Source: Candidatus Competibacter denitrificans Run_A_D11
GTDB lineage: Bacteria; Pseudomonadota; Gammaproteobacteria; Competibacterales; Competibacteraceae
DNA: 64,000 bases
NCBI RefSeq assembly: GCF_001051235.1
Contig: NZ_CBTJ020000111.1
Location: 54,837-118,836 of the forward strand
Direction: 5' to 3'
Shown: positions 25,658 to 34,313 of the stretch, piece after piece
Layout: every line of letters starts with the position of its first letter
Numbering within the stretch: the stretch's first letter is position 1
Notes under the pieces: model-generated
The model's database searches: none
What the model was told of the DNA's origin: nothing
Seen by the model: only the letters and a program-made list of their open reading frames with translations
Made by a program: the position numbers and the translations under genes

Positions 25658-26856
25658 GAAGCGACCCTCCGGCGCGGCGTGTGATAAGGCGTGACGGTTA
25701 GGCGTTCCGCACCCGCCGCGACGCCAATTTCCTCGTCATTGAGATAACAGGCCGGGTCTTCGGCCCACGGGTCGCCGGTGAGTTGCTGGGCGCGGACGCG
25801 GGTATTGCCACCGCAAATATCGAAATAGGCGCACTGGCTACAGCGGCCTTTGATGGTGCGCGGCTTGGCTTTCAATCCGGCCATCAGCGGGTCGGAGACA
25901 TCTGGCCAGATGTGCGAAAACGGCCGCTCGCGGACATTGCCCAGCGGGTAATGCCACCACATGGTGTCGGGATGGACGTTGCCCAGATTGTCGATATTGG
26001 CGACATTCACCCCGGAGGCATTGCCGCCCCATTGCGCGAGTTTGGCGCGGAGGTGATGTTCCAAATGCGGGAAATGGCGGCGCACCCAAAATAGCAGATA
26101 CACGCCGTCGGCGTCGTTATTGCCGGTGACGAACTCCCGCGATTCACCCGCCTGCACCGAGCGCCAGCAGGTATCAAACAATACATCCATCGCCTGCCGG
26201 GTGGTGCGATGGTGGGCATCGTCCTTGCGGTTGCGGTTGCCGCGTCCGGCGTAATTGAGATGAGAAAAATAGAACTTGTCGATCTGCTCGGTTTCCAGCA
26301 AGTCCAGCAAACGCGGCAAATCGTGGGCGTTGTCCTCGGTCATGGTGTAGCGAATCCCGACCTTGACCCCGCGTTCCCGACACAGCCGGATGCCGTTGAG
26401 CGAGGCGGCAAAGGCGCCGGTTTGGCGGCGAAAGCGGTCATGGGTTTCAGCGATACCGTCCAGACTGACGCCGACATAATCGAAGCCGACTTCGGCAATG
26501 CGGTCGATGTTGGTCGAGTCGATCAACGTGCCGTTGCTGGACAACGCGACGTAAAAGCCCATTGCCTTGGCCCGCTGGGCGATGGGGTAAATATCCGGTC
26601 GTAACAGCGGCTCGCCGCCGGACAGAATCAGCACCGGTACCCGGAAGGCTTTTAGATCGTCCATGACGGTAAAGACTTCCTCGGTGCTCAGCTCACCGGG
26701 GAAATCGGTATCGGCGGAAATCGAATAGCAATGCTTGCAGGCCAGATTGCAGCGCCGCACCAGATTCCAAATCACCACCGGGCCGGGCGGGTTGCGCTTG
26801 GGCAGTAGCGGCGTCGGCTGGGCGATTTCCTGCATAAACTGGGTAATGCGGAACAT
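25654..26856 (-). CDS. nirJ: NirJ, radical SAM enzyme of heme d1 biosynthesis
   Basis: A 400-residue radical SAM protein with CNLACKHC (cysteines 36, 40 and 43) and GGEP, followed by a SPASM-like C-terminus with CSQCAYFDICGGN and a late cysteine in EDPACY. NirJ removes two propionate side chains from didecarboxysiroheme. The ATG at 26856 gives MFRITQFMQE, the family start. It is separated from nirGH by a vapBC pair on the other strand, so it must have its own promoter within 26857-26963. Confidence 0.93.
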   Translation of the reverse strand: MFRITQFMQEIAQPTPLLPKRNPPGPVVIWNLVRRCNLACKHCYSISADTDFPGELSTEEVFTVMDDLKAFRVPVLILSGGEPLLRPDIYPIAQRAKAMGFYVALSSNGTLIDSTNIDRIAEVGFDYVGVSLDGIAETHDRFRRQTGAFAASLNGIRLCRERGVKVGIRYTMTEDNAHDLPRLLDLLETEQIDKFYFSHLNYAGRGNRNRKDDAHHRTTRQAMDVLFDTCWRSVQAGESREFVTGNNDADGVYLLFWVRRHFPHLEHHLRAKLAQWGGNASGVNVANIDNLGNVHPDTMWWHYPLGNVRERPFSHIWPDVSDPLMAGLKAKPRTIKGRCSQCAYFDICGGNTRVRAQQLTGDPWAEDPACYLNDEEIGVAAGAERLTVTPYHTPRRRVAS

Positions 26857-26963
26857 GGTGGCTTCCTTCAGCGATGGTGCTCTGGCGGTGACCACTGACC
26901 ATTGCCGATCATATCTTTCTGTATTACGATTTGTATTCTGATGATACCAAAGGGGCGAATCTC

Positions 26964-27224
26964 ATGGGCACAAGAACTGTCCGGCTGGATGAAGACGCCG
27001 AGCGCACTCTGGATCGGGTGAGAACCATGACCGGTTTGTCCATTTCGGAGGCGTTGAAACAAGGTCTGAGCGCCTACGAAAACGACATCCTGGAACAGGC
27101 GCAGCGCAAACCCTACGCGATTTTCCGTCAGCTCGATTTGGGTGCTGGCGGTTACGCCCTTGCGCCCGCGCGGGACGCCAAGTCGGCGATAGCGGAGGTC
27201 ATGCGCCGGAAACATGCGCGATGA
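26964..27224 (+). CDS. vapB: VapB-type ribbon-helix-helix antitoxin
   Basis: An 86-residue protein with an N-terminal ribbon-helix-helix pattern (RTVRLDEDAERTLDRVRTM, then GLSISEALKQGL). AGGGGCG lies eight bases before the ATG. It overlaps the PIN-domain toxin gene by four bases (ATGA), the classic antitoxin-toxin arrangement. The pair faces the opposite way to the nir genes around it. Confidence 0.8.
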   Translation: MGTRTVRLDEDAERTLDRVRTMTGLSISEALKQGLSAYENDILEQAQRKPYAIFRQLDLGAGGYALAPARDAKSAIAEVMRRKHAR

Positions 27225-27649
27225 TTCTTGTGGATACCGGGCCATTGGTCGCGCTATTTGATCCGAGGGATGGCGACCACGACCGGTGCGTCAAGCGCCT
27301 GGCCGTCATCGAAGAACCGCTGTGTACGACGATCCCGGTGCTGACCGAAGCGTTCCATCTCCTCAATCCCGGTAGCATCGGCTCTCAGCGGTTGATGGAC
27401 TTCATCGCCGCTGGCGGGCTGGGGGTGCGCGATCTCGACTCGGCAGGATTGCAGCGGGCTTTTACGCTGATGGTTCGTTACGCTGATCATCCGATGGATT
27501 TGGCTGATGCCAGCCTGGTGGTTCTGGCCGAAACGCTCAAGCTCCGCAAGGTGTTTACCCTCGACCGTAACGATTTCACCACCTATCGCATTCAGCATGG
27601 ACACCGCCAGGTGATGTTTGATCTCATCACCCCCAACCCGGTAGGCTGA
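27221..27649 (+). CDS. vapC: VapC-type PIN-domain toxin
   Basis: A 142-residue PIN-domain ribonuclease. Acidic residues of the active site are visible: D5 in ILVDTGPLVALF, E in TEAFHLL, D in MDLADASLVVLAE and D in VFTLDRNDF. It is complete and the active-site residues are intact, so the module is probably functional. It converges with nirGH, 27 bases apart, and interrupts the nir operon. Confidence 0.85.
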   Translation: MILVDTGPLVALFDPRDGDHDRCVKRLAVIEEPLCTTIPVLTEAFHLLNPGSIGSQRLMDFIAAGGLGVRDLDSAGLQRAFTLMVRYADHPMDLADASLVVLAETLKLRKVFTLDRNDFTTYRIQHGHRQVMFDLITPNPVG

Positions 27650-27676
27650 GCCGGAACCCCGATCATCGAACATACC

Positions 27677-28684
27677 TCACCCCCGAAGTGTCGCCGATTC
27701 CGTGCCGCTCAGGCGTAAACCGGTTTTCTTGAGAATCTGGGTGCTGTAGAGGATGGCGCGGTGGCGGCAGGCATCGCCTAAAACGTCGGCGATGCAATCC
27801 GCTTTGGCAGCGACTTCCTCGCGGCTGGCCCCGTGCGCCATCGCAAACAGGTTATACGGCCAATCCGGCAGATGGCGCGGGCGGCGATAACAATGGGTGA
27901 CGAACTCCAGCGCCCCAATCTGTTCGCCCAGCGCGTCCACCGCATCATCCGGCACATCCCAAACGGTCATGCCGTTGGCGGCGTAGCCGATGCGGTAATG
28001 GTTCGGCACGACGCCAATGCGGCGAATCGCCCCGGCATCCAGCAAGCTTTGCAACCCAGCAATCACCGTCGCCGCATCGCTGCCCAATTGCGCAGCCAGC
28101 GCGTGATAGGGTTGCAAAGTGAGCGGTAATCCGGCCTGGGTGGCGAGAATCAGCGGGCGCAGTTTTGCCATAACAACTCCCCTCATCCCTTGGGGGAGAG
28201 GGGTTGGGGGTGAGGGCGTTTGCACAGCCACCGACCGCGCCCCAACCGTAAACCGCGCTTCAATAAAATACTCCCGCTCCTTGGGAAAGTTGAACACCGG
28301 CAAGCCGGTCGCCGCCGCAATGCGCTCGACGGTTTCCTGCATCTGGGCGGGGGTTTCGGTCGCCAGCACGAACCACATATTGAAAGCATGGTTGCGGCGG
28401 TAATTGTGAGCGACTTCCGGGAAGGCATTGACGAGGGTAGTAATGCGCTCGAAATCCGCTTCCGGCGCTTGCACCGCCGCCAGCGAAAAGGCGCCGCCCA
28501 GCCGTTCGATTTGATACAGCGGCCCGAAGCGGGTCAGGGTGCCGTCTGCCAGCAAATCCCGTAGCGCGGCCAGCACCGCCTCCTCGTCAGAATCCAGCCG
28601 TTCGGCCACCACGGCAAACGGCCGCCCGACCAGCGGAAAACCGCCTTGCCATTCATCGATCAGGCGGCGCTTCAGCTCGTTCAT
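27677..28684 (-). CDS. nirGH: NirG-NirH fusion, siroheme decarboxylase subunits
   Basis: A 335-residue protein made of two Lrp/AsnC-like siroheme decarboxylase halves. The first (1-150) has TRFGPLYQIERLGG and AHNYRRNHAFNMWFVL; the second (about 170-325) has YHALAAQLG, YRRPRHLPDWPYNLFAMAHG. The products of nirD, L, G and H together convert siroheme to 12,18-didecarboxysiroheme. The linker (about 155-172, SPPTPLPQGMRG) is encoded by a dispersed repeat element. It overlaps nirDL by four bases. Confidence 0.88.
   Translation of the reverse strand: MNELKRRLIDEWQGGFPLVGRPFAVVAERLDSDEEAVLAALRDLLADGTLTRFGPLYQIERLGGAFSLAAVQAPEADFERITTLVNAFPEVAHNYRRNHAFNMWFVLATETPAQMQETVERIAAATGLPVFNFPKEREYFIEARFTVGARSVAVQTPSPPTPLPQGMRGVVMAKLRPLILATQAGLPLTLQPYHALAAQLGSDAATVIAGLQSLLDAGAIRRIGVVPNHYRIGYAANGMTVWDVPDDAVDALGEQIGALEFVTHCYRRPRHLPDWPYNLFAMAHGASREEVAAKADCIADVLGDACRHRAILYSTQILKKTGLRLSGTESATLRG
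28179..28216. repeat. REP-like GC-rich repeat inside nirGH
   Basis: CCCCTCATCCC and GGGGTGAGGG flank a GGGGGAGAGGGG core. Read on the coding strand it encodes SPPTPLPQGMRG, the peptide such elements usually give. It sits exactly in the linker between the two NirGH domains and keeps the frame. A related copy lies at 31273-31311. Confidence 0.75.
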
Positions 28685-29721
28685 GCCACGGCCTCAAAGC
28701 GAGCGGCCCGCCGGTTCTCCGTCTGGTTGGGCAAAGTAACCGCAGGCAGATACCAGGCTCCGCGCTGGCGGAAACACCGGCTGCTGAATAGCGCGGCGTG
28801 CGGGTAATTTTGCAAACGATGTTCGGCGCACAGGGTGTCAATCCGCGCCAGCACCTCGTCCCGCTCGCGGCCGTGCATCATACAAAACAGGTTATAGGGC
28901 CAATCCGGCAGCCGTCGGGGACGGCGATAACAGAGATTAACCCCGGATTCCGCTGCTAATAGCCTACCGACCGTGCTCACTCCCGTATCGGGAATGTCCC
29001 ACACCACCATCGCGTTGGCGCGGTAGCCCAGTTCCCGATGGCGAACGATGACGCCCAGCCGCTTGACCAGACCGTGCTCCAGCCAACCGCGCAGCGTGTC
29101 GATCACCCGTCGCTCGCTCAAACCCACCGCATCCGCCAGCGCCTGATACGGTCGGCTGAGCAGCGGCAAACCCGGTTGCAGCGCGGTCAGCAGGCTTCGG
29201 TCGAGAGCGCTTAATTCGAGGGTCGGCAGCCGGTCGGTCGCTGCGGTGGGGGAGATTGAGCGCTTATGTCCGCCGCCATGCCGCAAATCAAACGCGAGGT
29301 CGATATGGAATGCTTCCAGCAGCGGTAAATCGAGCAGCGGCAAGCCGGTTTGTTCCTCAATGTCGCTCAGGATTTCCTGCAAGCGGGCCGAGGATACCGC
29401 AGTCAACACGAACCAGAGATTGAAGTCATGGTCGCGCTGATAGTTATGATTGACTTCGGGATAGTCGTTGACCCGTCGCGCCACCGCTTCTAACTGCGTC
29501 GGCGGAACCGCCAGCGCCGCCAGTGTGCTGACGCCGAGCTTGCGCGTGGCGAACACCGCGCCGACCCGACTGATTTTGCCGTCTTCCTGCCAGCGCCGCA
29601 GGGCCGCCAACACCTCGGTTTCGCTCCGTCCCAACTGCCCGGCGATAATGCGAAACGGCTCCGGCGTCAGCGGAAAATCGCGCTGGAAACCGTTGAGCAA
29701 GTCGAGATCGGCGGCGTCCAT
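28681..29721 (-). CDS. nirDL: NirD-NirL fusion, siroheme decarboxylase subunits
   Basis: A 346-residue protein of two Lrp/AsnC-like halves: first half with ISRVGAVFATRKLGVSTLAAL and NHNYQRDHDFNLWFVL, second half with LSRPYQALADAVG and CYRRPRRLPDWPYNLFCMMHG. NirDL fusions are known from Paracoccus and Pseudomonas stutzeri. Here both NirDL and NirGH are fused, so the four subunits come as two polypeptides. The start lies two bases beyond the nirF stop. Confidence 0.9.
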   Translation of the reverse strand: MDAADLDLLNGFQRDFPLTPEPFRIIAGQLGRSETEVLAALRRWQEDGKISRVGAVFATRKLGVSTLAALAVPPTQLEAVARRVNDYPEVNHNYQRDHDFNLWFVLTAVSSARLQEILSDIEEQTGLPLLDLPLLEAFHIDLAFDLRHGGGHKRSISPTAATDRLPTLELSALDRSLLTALQPGLPLLSRPYQALADAVGLSERRVIDTLRGWLEHGLVKRLGVIVRHRELGYRANAMVVWDIPDTGVSTVGRLLAAESGVNLCYRRPRRLPDWPYNLFCMMHGRERDEVLARIDTLCAEHRLQNYPHAALFSSRCFRQRGAWYLPAVTLPNQTENRRAARFEAVA

Positions 29722-29722
29722 C

Positions 29723-30907
29723 TCAAAAGCCGATGCGCTGGGCGCGGGCGGTGAAGAAAATCCCGCTGGGACTTTCTACGGCTAATTCAGCGATTTTGGC
29801 GAAGCTGGCGGTATCGTAGATCACCACCTTGTTATCGTCGCGGGCCGAAATCCACACCGCTTCGCCGCGCGGGGTAAATTCCAGATGCAACACCGCTTTA
29901 CCCGGCTCCAGGGTCTGGACGATTTGGCCGGTAAAAGTGTCGATCACCTGCACATAGCCGTTATCGGGAAAAGCGAAATTGACCCACACCTGCCGACCGT
30001 CGGGCCGAGCGACCACGAACACCGGCTGACCCCGCACCGCAATCCGGCCAGTTTCCTTCCAGTTGATCGTGTCCGTGACCAGCACTTCATGCCGACCGAT
30101 AGCGGGCAGATACGCCTGATGGCCCGCCACCGCCCAGCCGCGCAGATGCGGCATTTTGTAAACCGGCAGCTTTTCCTCGCCCTTGCCATAGTGAGCGAGG
30201 ATGCGCTGGACGCCCTGCTGTGGCTGCCAGGTGTCCAGCAGTGCAATACCGTCTTCACCGAATAAACCGGCGAGATAGTGGCGACCGTTCGGCGTCACCA
30301 GGGCATCGTAGGGGGATTTACCGATGTGGCTGAATTTCTCAACCTTCGGCGCTTTCGAATCGCGGACATCGGCAATCCATATTTGATCGGCGTCGAACAG
30401 CGAATAGATGAAGCGGTCGCCCGGTAAATCGGCAATACCGACCACTTTCGACAGCTTGCCATCGCCATACGCGGCGGGAATATCGGCCACCAAGTCCAGC
30501 GTATCGGCGGCGAATACCTTGAGGCCGCCCGGCTCGTAATTGGCCACCGCCACCAGTCGCCCATCCTGGGAAATCGCTCCACCGATGCTGTTGCCGCCCT
30601 GCACGATGCGCTTGTCCAGTGTGCCGCGCAAAATATCCACCTTGCTCAAGCCGCCGTCGCGCCCGAACACGTAGGCGTAACGCTGGTCGCGGGAGAACAC
30701 CACCGAGGCGTGGGACAAATCGCCCAAGCCTTCCACCCGCTGCACGATGCTGTTACCGCTGGTGCTGACGATGACAACGCGCCCCGCGCCCCGCTCGACG
30801 ATGACGCCGAGATCACCCGTGCCGCGCAAAACCGGTTCAGCACTCCAGGCCAGCAGCGGCCAGACCAGGAAGAACCAGCCCCAGTCTGAGAATCTTGGTA
30901 GCGTCAT
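29723..30907 (-). CDS. nirF: NirF, heme d1 biosynthesis propeller protein
   Basis: A 394-residue protein with a signal-like N-terminus (WGWFFLVWPLLAWSAEP) and an eight-bladed d1-type propeller (GRVVIVSTSGNSIVQRVEG, YAYVFGRDGGLSKVDI, ISARDDNKVVIYDT). NirF is essential for heme d1 synthesis and acts in the periplasm. The ATG at 30907 overlaps the nirC stop as ATGA; the frame extends to 30985 but that would overlap nirC by 80 bases. Confidence 0.92.
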   Translation of the reverse strand: MTLPRFSDWGWFFLVWPLLAWSAEPVLRGTGDLGVIVERGAGRVVIVSTSGNSIVQRVEGLGDLSHASVVFSRDQRYAYVFGRDGGLSKVDILRGTLDKRIVQGGNSIGGAISQDGRLVAVANYEPGGLKVFAADTLDLVADIPAAYGDGKLSKVVGIADLPGDRFIYSLFDADQIWIADVRDSKAPKVEKFSHIGKSPYDALVTPNGRHYLAGLFGEDGIALLDTWQPQQGVQRILAHYGKGEEKLPVYKMPHLRGWAVAGHQAYLPAIGRHEVLVTDTINWKETGRIAVRGQPVFVVARPDGRQVWVNFAFPDNGYVQVIDTFTGQIVQTLEPGKAVLHLEFTPRGEAVWISARDDNKVVIYDTASFAKIAELAVESPSGIFFTARAQRIGF

Positions 30908-31245
30908 TTGGCTTCCTCCGGGAAACCGCGCAACAGTTGCGCCACAATCCAATCGGCTTCGGCCTCGCTCATAAACGGCTGCCACGGCGGCATGGCGGTG
31001 CCGGGCCGACCCAGCAGAATGGTGTATTTCAAACTGGCGGCAGGCTTATCGCGCAACGTGTCGGGGAGCAGCGCCGGACCTAAACCGCCGCGCAGGGTGA
31101 GACCATGACAGGAACCGCAATCCTGCCGCACCATGCGGATGAGTTCGCGGCTACGTTTCGGCGCAGGGGTGGGCGAGTCCTGGGCGATGGCCGCTGTGCT
31201 GAAGCCCAGACTTGTCAGCCACAGAATCAGCAGATGAATTTTCAC
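30904..31245 (-). CDS. nirC: NirC, c-type cytochrome (cytochrome c55x)
   Basis: A 113-residue periplasmic cytochrome with a signal peptide (1-21) and the heme motif CGSCH at 43-47; TAMPPWQPFMSEAEA holds the methionine ligand. It is a small electron carrier for NirS or the NirN step. The start codon is GTG (31245) without a strong binding site. It lies downstream of a REP-like repeat that separates it from nirM. Confidence 0.9.
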   Translation of the reverse strand: MKIHLLILWLTSLGFSTAAIAQDSPTPAPKRSRELIRMVRQDCGSCHGLTLRGGLGPALLPDTLRDKPAASLKYTILLGRPGTAMPPWQPFMSEAEADWIVAQLLRGFPEEAK

Positions 31246-31272
31246 GGTCTATAGCGGGTGCTTAGTTGTGCT

Positions 31273-31311
31273 CTCACCCTGACCCTCTCCCAGCGGGAGA
31301 GGGAATGAGGG
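31273..31311. repeat. REP-like GC-rich repeat between nirM and nirC
   Basis: CTCACCCTGACCCTCTCCC and GGGAGAGGGAATGAGGG form an inverted repeat around AGC. It is of the same family as the copy inside nirGH. Placed between two co-directional genes, it may affect mRNA stability and the ratio of nirSM to the downstream genes. Confidence 0.75.
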
Positions 31312-31327
31312 CACACGTTGCGGTAAC

Positions 31328-31639
31328 TTACTTGGCCATCCCTAGAATCCACGTCACCAAGGCCGTCATATCCGCATCCGGCACCGTGGGATTCGGTGGC
31401 ATCGGCACCTGTCCCCACACGCCCACACCACCGGCTTTCACTTTAGCCGCCAGCTTGGCGGGCGCATCGGCCTGACCTTTGTACTTGGCGGCCACTTCCT
31501 GATAGGCTGGGCCAATCACCTTTTTATCGGTCTGATGACAGGCCAGGCAATTGTATTTCTTGGCTAATTCTTCGCTCGCCTGGGCGGCGGGCGCGACCAA
31601 CAACGCAAGCGTAAGCGCACTTAAGCATCTAAGTTTCAC
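31328..31639 (-). CDS. nirM: NirM, cytochrome c551
   Basis: A 103-residue cytochrome c551: signal peptide (1-21), heme motif CLACH (31-35), and the methionine ligand in QVPMPPNP. It donates electrons to NirS. It lies 18 bases after nirS and is followed by a repeat before nirC. Confidence 0.93.
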   Translation of the reverse strand: MKLRCLSALTLALLVAPAAQASEELAKKYNCLACHQTDKKVIGPAYQEVAAKYKGQADAPAKLAAKVKAGGVGVWGQVPMPPNPTVPDADMTALVTWILGMAK

Positions 31640-31657
31640 GAGGATTCCCCTTCTTGC

Positions 31658-33391
31658 TCAATAAACGTCATGTTGGGTGTTATAAACATTGAACTTGCCG
31701 GTCGGCGTGATCAGCTTCGGGTCTTTGATGACTGTTTTCAGTTTGCGGGTCTTGTCGTCCACCACCACGATGGCCGATTCCTTATCCTTGGCGCTCCACA
31801 CCGAGAACCAGACCTCATCACCCGCCTTGTTGTATTCCGGCTGCACTACCCGCTTGGCGCCTTCACCCAGACCGGCCCACTCAGCAATCGGGATCACTTC
31901 GTAAGGTTTGTCGATATCCTTGATATTCCACACCGCGACCGATTGGCTGATTTTCGGATCGGGATTGAGCGCGGTATCGACCCACAGATTGCCGGACTTT
32001 GAATGGGTCTTGATGAACAGTGAGCCACCGCCTTGCCCTTTCAAGGTGCGCACGACTTTCCAGGCGTTGTCCTTGTGCTTCTCCGGGTCGGTGCCGATCA
32101 GCGAAATCGATTCATCGCCCAGATGGCCAGTCGCCCACACTGGGCCGAATTGCGGATCGACAAAGTTGGCACCGCGTCCCGGATGCGGGGTCTTGCCGAC
32201 ATCGACCAGGGCCGCCAGTTTATTTTCCTTGGTGTCCACCACCGCGATCTTGTTGGAGGCATTGGCGGCCACCAGGAAATAACGGCCGGTGCTATCGAAA
32301 CCGCCATCATGTAGGAACTTGGCGCCTTCAATGGTCGTGGTTTTGAGATTATTCAGGTCTTCGTAATTGACCATCATGATCTTGCCAGTTTCCTTGGCGT
32401 TGACCACGAACTCAGGGTGGAAATGGGAGGCGACAATCGAGGCTACCCGCGGCTCCGGGTGGTACTCATTATCAACGGTGGTGCCGCGGGTCGAGACGAT
32501 TTTCAGCGGTTTGAGGGTGTCGCCTTCCATGATCACGTACTGCGGCGGCCAGTAAGAACCGGCGATGGCGTACTTGTCCTCATAGCCCTTGTACTTGGAG
32601 GTTTCCACCGAGCGGGCTTCCAGACCAATCTTGATTTCCGCGACCGTCTCCGGTTTTTCCATCCACAGGTCGATCAGGTTGATGCGGGCGTCCCGACCGA
32701 TCACGTACAGATAGCGGCCGGAGGCGGACAGGCGGGAGATATGTACCGCGTAGCCGGTCGGAATGATGTTGATGATTTTCTTGGTATCGCCGTCGATCAG
32801 CGCAATCTGACCCGAATCGCGCAAGGTCACGGAGACTACATTCTCAATGTTATAGTGATTCATCTTCTTGGTGGGGCGCTTATCGGCCGGAACCACCAGC
32901 TTCCAGGTCGCTTCCATTTCCTTGAGGCCAAATTCTGGCGGTGTGGGCGGTTCCTGTTGAATGTAACGCGCCATCAAATCGACTTCTTCGTCAGTCAGCT
33001 CCCCGGAGGTTCCCCAATTGGGCATCCCAGCGGGTGAGCCATATTTGATGAAGGTCTTGAGATATTCAGTACCGGTAGCGAGCGTTTTGTCGGTGGTCAG
33101 CGGCTTGCCGGTCGCACCCTTACGCAGCACCCCGTGGCAACCGGCGCAGCGCTGGAAGTAGATTTGCTTGCCCCTGTCAAACTCCACTTCCTTCATGGCG
33201 GGCGCTTTAGGGTCCACATTCTGATGCATCGGCTCGTTGGCCATGGGTGAGCCACCCGCCTGATACTTCACTTCAGCTTCAGAAACGCCTTTTTTGGCGG
33301 CGGGGGTTTCCGCCAACGCGAGGCTGATGGCGAATGGTAAGGCAGACAGCACAACGACAGCGTGTTTTAGTTTTCTATGCATTTTTGGCAT
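31658..33391 (-). CDS. nirS: Cytochrome cd1 nitrite reductase
   Basis: A 577-residue periplasmic enzyme that reduces nitrite to NO. It has a signal peptide (1-27), the heme c motif CAGCH at 82-86, and a d1 propeller with HFHPEFVVN (active-site histidines) and the family C-terminus TGKFNVYNTQHDVY. The ATG at 33391 is supported by GGAGAG eight bases upstream. A perfect FNR/DNR box lies about 90 bases upstream. Confidence 0.97.
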   Translation of the reverse strand: MPKMHRKLKHAVVVLSALPFAISLALAETPAAKKGVSEAEVKYQAGGSPMANEPMHQNVDPKAPAMKEVEFDRGKQIYFQRCAGCHGVLRKGATGKPLTTDKTLATGTEYLKTFIKYGSPAGMPNWGTSGELTDEEVDLMARYIQQEPPTPPEFGLKEMEATWKLVVPADKRPTKKMNHYNIENVVSVTLRDSGQIALIDGDTKKIINIIPTGYAVHISRLSASGRYLYVIGRDARINLIDLWMEKPETVAEIKIGLEARSVETSKYKGYEDKYAIAGSYWPPQYVIMEGDTLKPLKIVSTRGTTVDNEYHPEPRVASIVASHFHPEFVVNAKETGKIMMVNYEDLNNLKTTTIEGAKFLHDGGFDSTGRYFLVAANASNKIAVVDTKENKLAALVDVGKTPHPGRGANFVDPQFGPVWATGHLGDESISLIGTDPEKHKDNAWKVVRTLKGQGGGSLFIKTHSKSGNLWVDTALNPDPKISQSVAVWNIKDIDKPYEVIPIAEWAGLGEGAKRVVQPEYNKAGDEVWFSVWSAKDKESAIVVVDDKTRKLKTVIKDPKLITPTGKFNVYNTQHDVY

Positions 33392-33478
33392 GGTTCGCTC
33401 TCCAGGCGACCTCGGATCAGCCGAGTGGCAGTGGTTGTTTACATACCGTTTAAGTACGACAATCGGGCCTGCCATACC

Positions 33479-33492
33479 TTGATTTACATCAA
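33479..33492. promoter_or_regulatory. FNR/DNR box between nirS and the dnr-type gene
   Basis: TTGATTTACATCAA is a perfect TTGAT-N4-ATCAA palindrome. It is 88 bases from the nirS start and 75 bases from the start of the divergent Crp/Fnr gene. It can activate nirS and may also set autoregulation of the regulator. Confidence 0.88.
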
Positions 33493-33566
33493 GCTTTCGA
33501 TAATAGCTTTAAATAAAGTGTGGCAATAAAGGGCTATTGAGTGCTAAGACACGAAGTGGAAAATTT

Positions 33567-34313
33567 GTGAGCAAGCAACTGAATATCACAAGACTACTTG
33601 CTGATCTGCCGCTGTTTCAGCAGTTACGCGATAGCGAAATCGCTCAACTGGCGATGGAGAGTCGCGAGATCAAACTGAGCAAAGGGCAGATTTTGTTTCA
33701 GAAGGGTGATTTGTTAGAGGGGTTTTACGTGGTGGTCGAAGGCCAGATCAAGCTGGCTTTCTCTTCACCCCAGGGACAGGAAAAGGTGGTCTCCATCGTC
33801 GGCCCCGGCGGCAGTTTCGGCGAGGCGGTCATGTTCATGGAAAAACCGTGTCCGGTCTTTACCCAGGCGCTGGAGGATTCTCATCTGCTGTACATTGCCA
33901 AAAGAGGTATTTTTACAGCCATCGAACATGACAGCGTTTTTGCCCGCCGCATGTTGGCCGGGCTGAGTATGCGCTTGCATGGGCTGATCCAGGACGTGGA
34001 GGATTATTCCCTGCATTCCTCCACCCAGCGCGTGATCGGTTTTCTGCTCCAGTTGGCGGATAAGCCAACCAAGGGCCATGCAACGTTTGAATTGCCCGCC
34101 AGTAAGCAGGTGATCGCCTCGCGGTTGAATTTGACGCCGGAAACCTTTTCGAGAATCCTGCACAGCCTGAGTCAAGCCGGGTTGATCACGGTAAAAGGCA
34201 AGCGGATTACCGTACCGGATATCACCCGACTGAGCCGCTTTGATCACGCGCCGCCGCCGTGCGCCAAAAATGCCCAGGCACCGCTTAGCGAGGCTCAAAC
34301 GCCTCTCGAATAA
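33567..34313 (+). CDS. dnr: DNR/NNR-type Crp-Fnr regulator
   Basis: A 248-residue regulator: cyclic-nucleotide-type beta-barrel (about 15-125), dimer helix, and C-terminal helix-turn-helix with PASKQVIASRLNLTPETFSRILHSL. The N-terminal cysteines of FNR are absent, so it does not carry an oxygen-sensing 4Fe-4S cluster; the DNR/NNR subgroup senses NO, probably by heme. The GTG at 33567 is preferred to a TTG at 33537. It most likely drives the two perfect boxes in the window. Its 3' end overlaps the convergent gene at 34285 by 29 bases. Confidence 0.88.
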   Translation: MSKQLNITRLLADLPLFQQLRDSEIAQLAMESREIKLSKGQILFQKGDLLEGFYVVVEGQIKLAFSSPQGQEKVVSIVGPGGSFGEAVMFMEKPCPVFTQALEDSHLLYIAKRGIFTAIEHDSVFARRMLAGLSMRLHGLIQDVEDYSLHSSTQRVIGFLLQLADKPTKGHATFELPASKQVIASRLNLTPETFSRILHSLSQAGLITVKGKRITVPDITRLSRFDHAPPPCAKNAQAPLSEAQTPLE

